DNA of 64,000 bases from Lutjanus erythropterus (Eukaryota > Chordata > Actinopteri > Lutjaniformes > Lutjanidae), in assembly GCA_020091685.1 (NCBI GenBank), contig CM034607.1, positions 13,692,884-13,756,883 on the forward strand. The letters run 5' to 3'. A model generated the notes under the pieces. The model was not told the origin of the DNA and did no database searches. It saw nothing but the letters and a program-made list of their open reading frames with translations. Positions 47,637 through 60,662 of this stretch are shown here, in pieces. A program made the position numbers and the translations under genes. Positions within the stretch are counted from its first letter, which is position 1. Each line of letters begins with the position of its first letter.

Positions 47637-48895
47637 CACTGCAGCCAACTGGCCCTGCTTATCATATACAACTCTTGGTTTGATATTAAAAACATTTTTT
47701 CATAATTTTAAAGAATTTTATTAATAATAAAATGTAATAATTTCTTTATGTACTGTAGTGCCAGCATTCACTGCAGCCATCAACTGCTGCTGATCATACT
47801 ACAATACTTGGTTTGATATTTTTTAAAAATCATAATTTTATTGGAATTTTATTAATAATAAAATTTAATAACTTCTCTTTATGTACTGTAGTGCCATTAA
47901 AATCACTGCAGCCATCAACTGGCTGCTGCTGATCATACAATACTTGGTTTGATATTTTATTAAAAAAATCATAATTTTATGGAATTTTATTAATAATAAA
48001 ATTTAATAACTTCTCTTTATGTACTGTAGTGCACTCAAAATCACTGCAGCCATCAACTGGCTCCCTGCTTATCATACTACAACTCTTGGTTTGATATTAA
48101 AAACATTTTTTCATAATTTTATGAATTTTATTAATAATACAATTTAATAACTTCTCTTTATACTGCAGTGTCACTAAAATCACTGCAGCCATCAACTGGA
48201 TGCTGCTGATCATACTACAACTCTTGGTTTGATATTAAAACATTTTCATAATTTCAAGATTTTCTATTAATAATAAAATTTAATAACTTCTCTTTATGCG
48301 CTGTAGTGTCACTAAAATCACTGCAGCCATCAACTGGATGCTGATCATACTACAATCTTGGTTTGATATTAAACATTTTTCATAATTTTAAGATTTCTAT
48401 TAATAATAAAATTTAATAATCTCTTTTATGCACTGTAGTGTCACTGAATTACGCAGCCATCAACTGGATGCTGCTGATCATACTACAACTCTTGGTTTGA
48501 TATTAAAACATTTTTCATAATTTTGAAATTTTATTAATAATAAAATTTAATAACTTCTTTATGCACTGTAGTGTCACTAAATTTACTGCAGCCATCAACT
48601 GGATGCTGATCATACTACAATACTTGGTTTGATAAAAAAAAGTGAAGTATTGAATTTTATTAATATAAATTTTTTAAAATGATGTTGTTGTTGTTTTTTT
48701 ATATCAAACCAAGAGTTGTAGTATGATCAGCAGCATCCAGTTGATGGCTGCAGGATTTTGGTGGCACTACAGTACATAAAAGCGTTATTAAATTTTATTA
48801 CAAATAAAATTCCTAAAATTATGAAAAGAAAAATCAAACCAAGTGTTGTAGTATGATCAGCAGGAACTAGATGATGGTTGACAGAGTTTAATTCT
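47637..48895. repeat. array of ~137-bp units: about eight direct, then two inverted
   Basis: Each unit runs TCACTGCAGCCATCAACTGG, a CTGCTGATCATACTACAA block, CTTGGTTTGATATT, an AT-rich part with TTTTATTAATAATAAAATTT, then TAATAACTTCTCTTTATG and TACTGTAGTG. Starts lie near 47637, 47769, 47903, 48041, 48180, 48318, 48451 and 48586. From about 48699 the unit appears reversed (CAAACCAAGAGTTGTAGTAT...CAGTTGATGGCTGCAG), and again at about 48835. A third reversed copy begins the right arm at 49293. Confidence 0.85.
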
Positions 48896-48945
48896 TCTAC
48901 AGTATAAAGTGAAGTTATTGCATTTTATTATAAAGTTTCTAAAAA

Positions 48946-49293
<348 letters not shown>

Positions 49294-50013
49294 AACAAGT
49301 GTTGTAGTATGATCAGGAGCCAGTTGAAGGCTGCAGTGATTTTGGTGACACTACTGTCTATGAAGTTATTGAATATCTGTGTAGTGTTTCTCTCATTGCT
49401 GTAGCGGTTTGCAATTTGCAGACGGTCCCTATCCACTCGTCTCACAGCCGGCTGCTCATAGACACCATTTTATTTCTGCAGCTTGAAAGACAGCTACTTT
49501 TGATAAAACTGGGCTTGTAGCACATTGTCTACTTACAACGATGGGAAAGAGGCCTCGTTTATGTTTTGACAACGTATCACTAATGAGTTATTGATGCAGA
49601 AGTCCGAATCTGAATATCTTTCCAACTTTACCAAGCTTAAATACAGACCTGCAAACTCGTAAGAGGAGAAAAAGGTGGCATGTTGGTAAACCAGTCCCTG
49701 TTGGGGTCTGGGAGCGTCTGTCCTGCTCCAGAAGAAAAATGTTGTGATTTTAACATGTTAACAAAACATCCTGGTGACTGTTTCAGTTAAAAGAGTTAGT
49801 AACATCTTCTGTTTGTGTTTTTTGCAGACATTACTACCTTTTACCTTTGTGCTTAAAAGTAGAAAGTAAAGTAAAAACAGTAAATGTAAATCTAAATACA
49901 TAGCATAATACATAATATAAATACATGTAAGATCGTGATAAAATCGAAATCGTGATTTTCTAATAAAAATCGTGATATGATATTTTGCCATATCGCCCAC
50001 CCCTACAGTGGCT

Positions 50014-51183
50014 TTATCATTATGGATTAATTGTCTCCATTAAGGATCCTGCAGTTCAACACTGGATTACAAAGCCTGAAGAAGATGTAAGTGCAACGCT
50101 AGCATTAGCTTAACATTAGCCTTCCTGCTCAGCCTTTACTTTCCATCAGTCGGGAAACGACAAAGGAGACTTTTCTTGGTCTAGAGTGGCTGCAGTGTTT
50201 ATTAAGTGACACTTTGTAGCCTGTACTCTACATTTCTGCCAGACTGACAGCTTTCTACTAAGTTTAGCACACGCTTACACGCTGCCTCCTATTCCTTAAA
50301 GGACGATGGTACACTTATGACAGCATGTTCAATCAAGTCCAATAAAACATAATTGTTAATGCGGTTGCAGTAAACCACCATCCAGCAGGAATGTTACTTT
50401 GTCACCACAGTAAGAAAAATCCATACCATCACAGCCCTAACTATTTCCCTGATTCCCAGAAGAGGTGTGAGCTGCCAGACTGAAAGGTTGCAGAATCTCT
50501 TTCCTCATAGTTGCATAGTCTAAGTTTGAGTGTGTGCATTACTGTGAACATCGCCATAAGTCCTGGTCCTTTCCACTAATCATTGCAGCACGGATCTATT
50601 ACCTCAAAGCCTGCTGGGAAAAACATTCTGCCTCAAGACGCGCTGCTCTGCCAGCATATTTTACTCTCTCCTCTAGAGATGTCTCATAAGATGAAAATGA
50701 AATATGAGAGTAATCAATATCAAAGTGGTTTTCTCTGTCTCTTGAAGACTAATTACCACAGGCACATCTAGAGGAAAGGTGTGATTTTTATTACTGGGAA
50801 ACATACTGTAGTCGTTAATGTCTCTATTCACTGTCAAACTTACCTATAAAAAGGGTTTTATATCTCAACAGGAGCAAATGCTCCAATGTGTGCCTGGTCC
50901 TTATATGTTGGTGTGAACATGTGTGTTTGTTTTAACACTCCCTAAAGGCTGTGCTTTCAGAGAGCTGCTGCTTAGACTTATGACAAAGTATTAAATCACA
51001 CATGGATTTCTGTGCTCATGACAAGATTTCCAGTTTCTTTCTACATTCTTCCTTCATCAAAAGCAGTAAAGCAGCAATTAATTTAGAATTCAGTTCTTAC
51101 AACTAGAGATGTGTAAACATCTATATGCATAGACTCAGTCAGCTGACAGCCAAGTCTTCCAAAATATATTAAATGAGAATTTT
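50014..51183. other. anonymous non-coding DNA
   Basis: No gene or recognised repeat. The CTTAACATTAGCC-type word at 50110 is common in fish repeats but not diagnostic. Confidence 0.45.
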
Positions 51184-51320
51184 TTGAGCCGAAACAATTA
51201 TTCAATTAGCCGATTTAGTTGAACTATTTTGATCATCTTTAAGTAATATTTCAAGCAAAACATCAAACATTCTTTACTTCCAGCTTTTTATTTGTGAGGA
51301 CTAACATTTTATGTTTTAAT
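51184..51320 (-). mobile_element. hAT MITE fragment
   Basis: GAGCCGAAACAATTATTCAA, TTAGCCGATTTAGTTGAACT, ATTTTGATCATCTTTAAGTA and AACATTCTTTACTTCCAGCT follow the minus-strand 3' part of the GGGCTGCAACTAATG family (compare 36330-36688). The other half is missing. Confidence 0.6.
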
Positions 51321-51559
51321 CCATACAAAATCAAGGGGGTGAATTTGCTTTAACAGGAGTTTAGGTGTCAGCATACTCTGATTCTTTGATTGCAAACCAG
51401 CATATGGCCAAAAACCTGTATATACTGGGTTTTGACTTTTAGTTGACAAAACAAATAAATTAAAGACATTACCTTGAGCTCTGGTGACTTGGGATGGGCA
51501 TTCTTTCCTATTCATTGACATTACAGACGGTGCTTGAAAATAAGGACTGCCGGTCAGAA

Positions 51560-51800
51560 ATAATCAAGAAAGAGTAACTGAACCAATGACTAAAAGATTA
51601 ATGAAATCACCTTTCTTAGGAACAACTACCAGAACTTCAGCGGTGGACCAAAGTGAGTCAGCGAAGGATGCAAGTTACTGGAAAAGCAATACCATTAATA
51701 GCAGACTGCTATTAATAACAGACTGTTGGTATGAAGAACAGACTGTTGCTATGGACACAGTTCTGATCATAGACCTGGAGGAGCAATTAAACTTTTAAAT
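51560..51800 (+). repeat. dispersed repeat family B, copy 1
   Basis: Its end GCTATGGACACAGTTCTGAT, CATAGACCTGGAGGAGCAAT, TAAACTTTTAAA corresponds to 58870-58930 (TTATGGATGAAGTTCTGATC, ACAGTCTCTAGCGGAGCAAT, AAAATAATTTTTAA). It includes tandem AACAGACTGTT words at about 51717-51748. The 70-codon frame across it is not supported as a gene. Confidence 0.5.
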
Positions 51801-53929
51801 CAACGTGTTTAAATTCTTTTTGTCTGAAATGATTAATTTTCTAGTACCCATGTCATAAGTGGGATAATGTACAGTGTAATATAATATGCAGCCCTTCAAG
51901 GTGATTCAAGACTCTCCAATTTATTTAAACAATTATAAATTAATAATGAAACATTATAATTAGTTGCACCAATATTCATGTAGTTTACAAGCAAGCACAC
52001 AAAATATGAAGAAAGCTCATCTGAAAGCATATCTGAAAACAAAATGTGAATGACTACAGTATATCGAAACCATTTCAGAAATAACATCTTTGTCAGACTG
52101 AAGATGTCAGTCATTTCTTTTGTCCCATTTCATCTGACAAAGTCACTGGATAATTTTCATGGCCACTGCCCAGCAATTCAATCCCAAAACATCTCTACAC
52201 AATACACAATAATCAAGCTGCGTTTCTGAACTTGTGAAGTGCCAGGTCTTTCTTCAGTGGTTCTGTATTATTCTTTTTTTTTCAGTGAACTGGCCCTAAC
52301 TTTATTCTTTATTCCAAGAACATTGTCTTGCGAATCTGTGTAAATTATATATCTTTATTTGGCTGTCTAGCCGTCTGTGTCTACTGAAGCAATCCTTTAA
52401 AAGCCTGTAGAGACATACAGATGATGTAGCCGGGATTGATTAAACACAGTCTGGCTGTGTCTGTGTGTCTGTCTCCCCGATCTCTATCCTGACCTGTACA
52501 TTGAAATCCTTCTCCTCTGCACAAGAGGACACCAAGTTCTCTGCTCGACAACTTCTCTCCATCTTTTTCCTTCACTCTCAACTCCAGTGAGTAAGACTGG
52601 AATAACATGAGCAAGTCAGATCCACTGAGGAATGCTTACCATTTGCAAAGTAATGAAGAGAAAGACTATGAGTGGGAGCAGGCAACAGAGGAAGTAAAAA
52701 CACACAAGGCTTCAGGCAACGTTAGAGCGCTCAACATAATCAAAGTGACAGGACAATGCCTGCATTATGGATATTTGATCATGGCCTGAGATGCAATATG
52801 CACACTCATGGGAACAAACACACGTTGCACAAATGAATTCAAGTTTACAAATACATAAAGGGGCACATATATGAGCACACACACTTCTTGCAGTACACTT
52901 CAAAAAGTTGATTTGCCATAAATTCTATTTCTGGCGCTCTGATCTATAATACCACCCACCTCAAAAAGAGCGAGATGGAGGGGAAAAAAACTCAGGCGCA
53001 TTTTGAAACATTTTGATACACATTTTTACATGGTGTCAGCAGTATTCCATCTCCCTCTAATCAAAATATGTCAGACTAAACTTTCTCCATGCTCGGCTGC
53101 TGTGCAAGAAGCCTGCAGTTGTATTCTTCCTCCTGAAAATAGCAGCAACAAACAACAACAACAAAAAACCCCTGTGACATTTTCCTCCTGCCTACCATCG
53201 AGCCTTTGTCGGCCTAAAAATAACGCCTAGGCATGAAGAATTCACCGTGGTAAACTACATTTTCTCCCATCTCTACCACCAGGAAAGAACCTGAAAACAA
53301 TATTCAATATGGTTGCTCGTGCCAGCTCAAATCAGAGCGGGGAAAGTAATGCAGGCGATATATCATCATTACAGAATCCTGGGAAAAAAACAAAAAAAAA
53401 AAGTTCGAATAATGAAACTTTTTGCACTTTGCACTGAAACACCTTATTATAAATCACACCTAGCTCATCACAAGATCACTCATTTCTGTCCCTGCTATAA
53501 TTCTGTACTTCTCTCCTGAGAGTGAAGGAAGAGTAATATACATGAAATCCAATAGATGCCAAAGGTGTTGTTTTGACAGTGTGAGGGAGCGAAGAGAACA
53601 GGGGAGAAGAGAGAGAAAACTCCTGACATGGGATGATAAATGTATGGCAGAGGTGGAAATGGCTTCTACTGATTTGATATGGAACGCTCTGCCTGTCCTC
53701 TTAATCTCACAGACTTGGTAACATATTCATTGGCACTGTCAGACACACTGCTTTATGGGCTAAAGGTGGGAGTGTTGCCTCATGCTCTTATCTGTGGAGC
53801 CCATGTGCAACTTCTGGCATTTCTATGAAAGGACAAACAGAGCACTGCATGGGATGTTCGTGCAGGGGCTTTCAGGTCATGGAGCGGTGAGATATCATTT
53901 GTGTATTCAGACACAGAATTGGGGAGTAA
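51801..53929. other. non-coding DNA, partly unique
   Basis: No gene was recognised. 53580-53900 is a repeat-poor segment of balanced composition that might be conserved non-coding DNA, by impression only. Confidence 0.4.
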
Positions 53930-54075
53930 CAGAATACATGTAATGAGAGACTACGCAGTTAGGATAAAAAAAAAGGTAATTTATTCCATTACAGTTACAG
54001 ACAAAACAGGAAATCAGATTACAGATACTTTTAGTAAAAATGGGAGTTATTTATTAGTATGATATACTAGCATGC
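53930..54075. mobile_element. fragment of a 'GGGGAGTAACGGATTACA' repeat
   Basis: TTGGGGAGTAACAGAATACA, TGTAATGAGAGACTACG and TTATTCCATTACAGTTACAG, then AATCAGATTACAGATAC, match the pattern of a widespread vertebrate and fish repeat whose end is a 'GTAATCCGTTAC' word series. Confidence 0.5.
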
Positions 54076-54724
54076 GAAAGCGCAAATACATTATAACACT
54101 TCATGACAGAACTTCACTCTGGTCTAAGCTAATCTTACAGTTGCCACTTACCATGGCCTCCGTGAAAAGTACTTCTGGGTGAAATTTTGTCATTATTTTG
54201 TCTTTAAACCAGAAAAGAGCAAGAAATGTGTGAAAATGCATCATTCAAGAAATCAACATCTAATATGCATTACAGGTCAGACCAACTGCTAACGTTAGCA
54301 ACACAGACAAACCACGAATGTGAGCTAAAAAGGGTGTCACTGTTCTTCAAATCCACAATTCAATTGGGCTTTTGATTTTAAGTAGGACGCACAATATGGT
54401 TTTTGTCAGCCAGAACCAACAACCAATAATTACCTTCTCATGGCCAATACAGAAAAGATAAACGTATAACTTTAAATGTACAAAATATGAAATTAAGAAA
54501 GAAATAGAGTTAAGATTGATGATTTATATTATAGCTATTTCATAGCTCTGATCAAACCACTTGCTGACATCACTATTACAATACAGAAACACATTTGTTT
54601 GTTTTTGATTAACTTTATTAGAAAACAAATGAATTAAAACAATGTGTCAAATCAAATATTAGTATATCAATATTAATGAGTTAATATACACTGATACAGA
54701 TATAGACCAACATGGCTGGATGGG
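54076..54724. other. anonymous non-coding DNA
   Basis: No gene or repeat recognised. Confidence 0.4.
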
Positions 54725-55353
54725 TTAAAGGATAGTTCACCCAAAAATGAAAATTCAGCTGTTATATCACTCACCCTCATTCTGACTAATGGTCGGCTTT
54801 ATTTTGTTACTCAGCAAAACATTGGAGGAGCTTCACAGGAAAACAGTGTTGCAGAATCTCCAAAACAGTGTAAGTGAATGGTGACCAGTTTTCAAATGGA
54901 AAGAACAGAACAAAAGAAAACACAACATTCTCTCCATCCTGCTCATCTGGCATAATCCAAGTCTCCTAAAGTCCCGACATGTAATTTGCACACAACACAC
55001 ACGCCCAGTTCAGACAGTGTGCAGGTGCATGTGAATATGGCTCCAAGCTAAGACCTTACAGTGAAGATTCAGGCTAAAAATGGTGTAGAACATAGTCAAC
55101 TTCATGTTGGGGCTTTAGGAGACCTTTGATTACACCAGACAAGCAGTATGGATGCATTTAATGTTTTTATTTTGTTGTTCTGTTTTTACATTTAAAAGCT
55201 GGTCATGATTCACTTTAATTGATTCTGTAACGCTGTTTGCCTGTGAAACTCCAGCAGTGTTTCATGGACTACAAAACTAAACCTGACCTTTAGTCAACAT
55301 GAGGGTGAGTAGAGAATGACTGATTCTCATTTTTGGGTGAACTGTCCCTTTAA
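54725..55353. mobile_element. 621-bp TTAA-flanked non-autonomous element
   Basis: The element spans 54729-55349. It begins AGGATAGTTCACCCAAAAAT and ends, as reverse complement, AGGGACAGTTCACCCAAAAA. TTAA lies directly outside both ends (54725-54728 and 55350-55353). Subterminal TCACTCACCCTCATT and its inverted form AACATGAGGGTGAGTAGAG extend the inverted repeat to about 50 bp. TTAA duplication fits piggyBac or Kolobok families, and I cannot separate the two. It has no transposase. This family is extremely common in fish. Confidence 0.85.
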
Positions 55354-56220
55354 ACTATCGAGTCCTGATTTGTAAAGATCAACAGATCATTGGTTTTGTG
55401 TTTTGAAAACTGTCATCTACATTTCCATATTCTTCTTTAAAAGATAGTCTATATAGTATCAAGCGTGATAACAGCTGTGTCATCTTGAAAGTGTGGTTGA
55501 TTTCTCCGGACACATGCCAGATGTTGCAAGCTGGCGAGGGTGGAAAGAAAAAAAACATACTGAAATTGTATTGAAATTGTGGCACACATGCGAGCTACAC
55601 AGACCAACTGCTAACATTAGCTACACAGAAATACAGTTAGATAGCTAAACTGTCAATATCTACTGCTAATGAACAATATTTTGGGACTGTAGGCGGAGAT
55701 ACAAGTGACAGATGGTGTGTGGGTAAAAACACGAGCCCTGGACTTTATGGCGGTGAAGTGAATGAAGTCTGAGTGTCAGGTGTAAACAGCATACTTAAAA
55801 TACAATTAAAGGTACATAATTGCATCTATTAATCTAAACATATTCATACCTAAAAAGGAGAAATAGCTGAACAAACAATTAATAAACCTACAATTAACAT
55901 AAAACATTATATGGGATTAAAAAAGTCACCATATTCGATACTGAGATAACACAAAAGTAATGAAAAGTCATCAAGTTACGTTGATATTTTATATGTTTAA
56001 AATTGTGATACTGAGTTTTTATCAGGTAATTAGTAATCGTATGAAAATACATTTTTAAAATAACCCTCTCAACTCAGTTTAAACAATACTGAGGTTTTCA
56101 AGGTCTTAGATGCAGACACATTCAGGTTGTTAAAAGTTAACATTATGACTCAACTGACCGAGTGTTAAGCTAATCAAACTACTTTGCTGCAGGCATAAAA
56201 CAGATTCTCATCAGACAATC
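55354..56220. other. anonymous AT-rich non-coding DNA
   Basis: A minus-strand frame at 55379-55585 has no domain. Nothing else is seen. Confidence 0.45.
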
Positions 56221-56259
56221 TCTATCTTTCTATCTATGTCTATCTCTGTCTGTCTATAT

Positions 56260-56304
<45 letters not shown>
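56221..56304. repeat. (CTAT)n then (CA)n microsatellite
   Basis: CTATCT/CTGT tetranucleotides at 56221-56256 pass into 21 CA units at 56263-56304. Confidence 0.95.
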
Positions 56305-56306
<2 letters not shown>

Positions 56307-57027
56307 TTCCTGCCTCTGCATGGAGCGCTGGGTAAGCTGCTGCTGGTGATATAGAGAGGCTGCAGAGGCCCCAGCTGACCTGAGCTATGAATCTTTTATC
56401 ACATCACCTCCGTTGCGCTCCACTCTGCCCCTCCTCACGCTCTCTGCTTCCTGTTCTTCAACACACTGTAAAAATAACCATGGAAAAGGTCGAACATTAG
56501 AGAACATTTTACATCAATAAATCATTACCATATTAATGAAAAGGCATTAGTGTCATTTCCATAAACAACTGAAACCACTGCGAGACCATCACCTCTCTGA
56601 TAGCCATTTGAACTCTTTGAGCAAGCATTCATGTTGCCGTAATGTGAGTGTGAGCTAAATGCGCAAATTCATTATCAATTTTTCCAGGTCTACAGAAAAC
56701 TAGCTACTGCTAGTACTTGTTATGGCTTTTGCTGGGCAGTTCTAATTAGCAAGAAGAGGTGGAGTTAGTTCCCATTAAACAACTAGCAGACTGCTTACTG
56801 GTCACGCCGCTTCCAAACAGGCAGCAGGACCAAAACACTGTTTGAGAACAACAGAGGCCAGTTTGACAACAGGGAAAGGCTACAGTACAAAGCAGCGTGT
56901 ACATCAGAAGTTTTATTATAATAATACATAATATTGATTTGTTGTTCAACAATACAACATTTACTGATATCACAAAGTCTGCCTTGATATGATTTTGGTT
57001 TGATTAAACTCACGGGTGATGACATCC
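56305..57027. other. unique-looking non-coding DNA
   Basis: 56310-56430 is GC-balanced. 56840-56870 shares GAGGCCAGTTTGACAACAGG with 38265. Two overlapping minus-strand frames (56746-57049) show no domain. Confidence 0.4.
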
Positions 57028-57186
57028 TCAAATGTCTTGTTTTACCCACAACCCAAAGACATGCAGTTCACTGTCATAGAGGAGAATTGAAACCAGAAAA
57101 TATTCACTTTAAGAAACCCAGACAATTAATGGATTATCAAAAGTTGAATCATCATTTAATAATTGATTCATCATTGCAGCTTTAAT
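57028..57186 (+). mobile_element. hAT MITE fragment
   Basis: CCTCAAATGTCTTGTTTTAC, CCAAAGACATGCAGTTCACT, GTCATAGAGGAGAATTGAAA, CCAGAAAATATTCACTTTAA and the closing ATCATTGCAGCTTTAA match the central and 3' parts of the GGGCTGCAACTAATG family. The 5' third is missing. Confidence 0.75.
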
Positions 57187-57196
57187 ATCAGATGAT

Positions 57197-57199
<3 letters not shown>

Positions 57200-57233
<34 letters not shown>
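57200..57233. repeat. (AT)n microsatellite
   Basis: Seventeen AT units directly downstream of the MITE fragment. Confidence 0.9.
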
Positions 57234-57236
<3 letters not shown>

Positions 57237-57544
57237 ACACATTTACAGTTACATGTATGTCAACTCCCAAAAAGCCACTACGTTATTCATCAACAATTTT
57301 ACAACTGAATTCTTCCAGACATGTGTGACACAGACAGGCCATGGGAATTTCAAAACAGAGGCGTATCTTAAAGATAATGATATAGATCAATATTTACACT
57401 TTGCATAGTTCATGTCATTAACATTTAATTCATATTTCAGTTGAGATTATTGTATTGTTCCACTTCATGTGCAGATGTAGTTTTCTTGCTCAATTTGTCT
57501 CAGCAAGACAACAGACATGTCAGGGTTAACCCATCTAAAAAAAT
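57234..57544. other. anonymous AT-rich DNA
   Basis: No feature recognised. Confidence 0.4.
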
Positions 57545-57740
57545 TAGTTAGCTAACTGCTAACTGCTGTTTGCATTGGCGCTGTATTCCCCGTCCATCTC
57601 TAAGGCTGTGTTTGTCTTGGTGACCGGTCGAGTTCACTGCGAGGCCGCTGAACCCCAATCTGTTGCTTGCTAACAACGGCTAACAGCTACAGTTAGCTAC
57701 ATTACCAAAAATAAGCTAAAGCTATTCACCCATCTGGAAA
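57545..57740. repeat. dispersed repeat family A, copy 2
   Basis: GCGCTGTATTCCCCGTCCAT, TGTGTTTGTCTTGGTGACCG, GTTCACTGCGAGGCCGCTGA, then GGCTAACAGCTACAGTTAGC and AAGCTATTCACCCATCTGGA. These blocks are shared with 34980-35230, but in a different order. Confidence 0.5.
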
Positions 57741-58759
57741 CTCTGTAATCAAATAACCAAGAGTTGAAGCTGAGTAGTCGGAGGACATCAGAGGAAAACA
57801 AGAAAATATTTCTCCATAATATATGATCCAGTTTAACCAAGACTGTGTTTTTTCTATAATATCTGTGCAGAGAGTGCCAGCTCTTTTGGCAGGGAGAGCA
57901 CAAAATCTAAGCATGAAATCTATGCACTATATAATGCCCTTGAGGAGTATGTATATAATGATCCATAGCATGCACACAACTTTTGCTACCAACTCCACAA
58001 TGCAACACTTCTCCTTCGCTCAATGTGTAATCCAGTGATGTGCAACCTCTACCTGTCAGACTAGTAGACAGATTCATTTTGAGAACATTAAGCAACTTAC
58101 AGACTCCAACCCAAATCTGGTGAGTATTTGTTGCTATGAGAAATGATGACACAAAAGAACCATGGACTCAATCTGTTATCTATTGGAGAAAATAATGTAT
58201 TTTTGACACTATCGCGTAACTGGTAAGATCACTGTTATTGTGTTACTGCAGGTATTGAGCTGTGCACTACCTGTGTTATGGGAAAACCTCATGATGGGCA
58301 GAAACATTTTTCATGAGCGTGAACCTGCATATTTGAAACACCTATTAATGAATGAATGACTTGAGGGTATGAAATAGTATGATTTAGAATATCAAATACA
58401 CACATATTCATTAATGATGTCATTTTATTCACACAGTCCTGCAGCCGTTTTTTTTTAGTGCAGGTATGGATGTAAGGCATTCTATATGACAGGTAGTTAA
58501 ATTTTAATGGACAATACACAAGGTATTTCAAAATGTATTTTTATGTCTGTCGTGTTTAGGTGGAGGAGATGAATAAAAAATAAGTGTAGCTGTGTGTTCA
58601 TAGGGATATAGTGTACAATCAATGCAAGATGTGACAAAGCTCAGAGACTACAAAGAAAATTGATGCAGCTTCAGTGACAGCTGATGTAGCTGTGTGTCAT
58701 GAGTATTTGATACTGATTCAAAATGGTCTTTAAAAAAAAAAAAACAAAGAAAGAAAAAA
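57741..58759. other. anonymous non-coding DNA
   Basis: Several short overlapping frames at 57697-58152 on both strands. None has a domain. A T run occurs at 58449-58456. Confidence 0.4.
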
Positions 58760-58789
58760 CAGGACTATGAACATGATTAATTGTGGGGT

Positions 58790-58930
58790 TGTATCACGGC
58801 TTGGATAAATACTTGATTACAGCGAAGTAAAGGTCTGTTTCTGAGTAGACGACCGCTGCTATGAATAACCGCTATTATGGATGAAGTTCTGATCACAGTC
58901 TCTAGCGGAGCAATAAAATAATTTTTAAAA
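58790..58930 (+). repeat. dispersed repeat family B, copy 2
   Basis: Its end corresponds to 51730-51800 (shared AGTTCTGATCA-AG and GAGCAAT-AA blocks). The upstream part carries ATTACAGCGAAGTAAAGGTC and GACCGCTGCTATGAATAACC. Confidence 0.5.
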
Positions 58931-59094
58931 CAATAAAATCATGTTAAAATTAATATTTGGTGTCAGGTTATTGATTTATTATTAACAGTTTCAAAATAAT
59001 GTCAAATGGGCAATATTGCTGCCATTTCTACAGTAATAAGGCAGAAAAGACCAAATTATAAGAAAACCTGTGAGTTCCAAAGACATGACACACA

Positions 59095-59162
59095 AAAGTA
59101 CAATGTGTGTAAATACATTTTTAATCGGTTAATCAGTTCATTAATCATTAACATCCCTAACC
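59095..59162 (-). mobile_element. hAT end fragment, TTAGGGATGTTAATG type
   Basis: On the minus strand it begins TTAGGGATGTTAATGATTAA, then GAACTGATTAACCGATTAAA, matching the left end at 27808. The rest of the element is not clear but may extend left to about 58970. Confidence 0.55.
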
Positions 59163-59827
59163 GTGAGGAATTGTTTGGTATTGGCCTCTTTCTGGTTGGG
59201 GTCTGAGGCAGATAAAGAGAGGCACTGGTCTACAGAAAAAAAAAAGAAGAAATATGTTGGACTTCCTTCTGTGTGCATCGATTAAGTCTGTGGAAAAGTT
59301 ACATGAGAGGGTTTCTCTGTGTTAGCAGGGCCGGACAGAACGAGGAGGATGATGAGGGACTGAGAGAGACTTAGAGAAGATGACAAGAAGGATAAAGAGT
59401 CACCCCAAGCCCACCCACGACTGTGTAAACACTCCAGCAACGCATCTCTCAAGCTGCATTCAAATTCAAATACCTCTCTTCTTAACCTCCAGTCATTCTT
59501 GACACTGCTGTCACTCCGTCGCCGTGGCAGTCCGGAGAGAAGGTGTGGTGTTCAATTATCCCTCTCTTTACAGGACGAGTGTGGTGACCTTGGCCGCCCC
59601 GGCTTAACTTTAAATGAATAACAGAGGGGGCTTTTATGTGAAATGTGAAACAGTGCGGCACATGACAGGCAATTACTCTTGGTGATGTCACTCTGTCAAG
59701 GGGTCACTTCAGTCGCCATTGTTGTTATGCGCTGCTCCTCCCGCTCGCCTGACTTTTGATAGACGTTTCTTTAGAGTTTAGGCCGAACGTTGCTGGCAGT
59801 TTGTGGCTGCGGCTGGACAGAAACTCA
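59163..59827. other. repeat-poor, more GC-balanced DNA
   Basis: 59510-59760 has TCACTCCGTCGCCGTGGCAG, GGACGAGTGTGGTGACCTTG and TCACTTCAGTCGCCATTGTT and lacks repeat words. It could be conserved non-coding DNA. The 69-codon minus-strand frame is unsupported. Confidence 0.3.
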
Positions 59828-60662
59828 ATATGGGCCAGTGTACTTGTATGAATGTACTTGGAGAAGGAGACGAAGGGAGGAGAAAAGAACGTAACAGGGG
59901 GCGAGGGAGTGAGACGGCGGCTTTGGAAGTGACACAGAGGAAGAAAGATTTTTTTAAATGACTCCTAAAGACTTGAGGAATAATCTGCAAGAGATGAAAC
60001 AGTATGAAAATTTCATATCATCATTTTAATGACCAAAATGAACATAGTTATCGTTATTGAAGTTTAATAAATGTTAGTGCTATATTTACTCTAATTTATA
60101 ATAAAATAACCACGATATATCATTAAGGAAAAATTAAGGAAACATGCCAAGTTAAAATACGGTGCGGTGTCCAACTTTGAAACTTCTATTCTGGGCTCTA
60201 AGGTATGACTATATCATTATAACCTGCTGACAGGTAAAGCCCTACCTCTGTACTATGTACGAATATGTCCTACTAATAAGAATAGCGTAACAGCTGCCAT
60301 GCAGTTTCCATACTAGTGTTTTACTCCTTCAGAGGCATTTTCATTCAAACTGTAAAAAAGACAAATACTGTGATATATATCATCACCGTCCGAACCTCAG
60401 ATTTCTCCATGATATAAATTTTAGTTTTTTGAAATACTATTTTGGGACAATTTGCTTCCACAAATATTGACCTTCCTGCAGTTTCAAAATTGCAGTGGAT
60501 TATATTGCAATTTCAATAAAATGTCAATTAACTGTTTAGACCTGATATGGGCCAGTATACTTGCATGAAAGAACTTGGAGGAGGAGACAGAGGGAGGAGG
60601 AAGTGACACAGAGGGAGAGAGAAAATTTAGAAAATGACTCCCAAAGAGCTGAGGAACGATCT
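59828..60662 (+). repeat. local direct duplication, copies of 160 and 118 bp
   Basis: 59828-59987 and 60545-60662 share ATATGGGCCAGTRTACTTGY, GAACTTGGAG-AGGAGAC, GAGGGAGGAG, GAAGTGACACAGAGG, AAAATGACTCC-AAAG and CTGAGGAA-GATCT. The second copy lacks about 40 bp of the GCGAGGGAGTGAGACGGCGG part. The 557 bp between them is AT-rich with ATATCAT words and may include an old hAT-type repeat. Confidence 0.75.
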
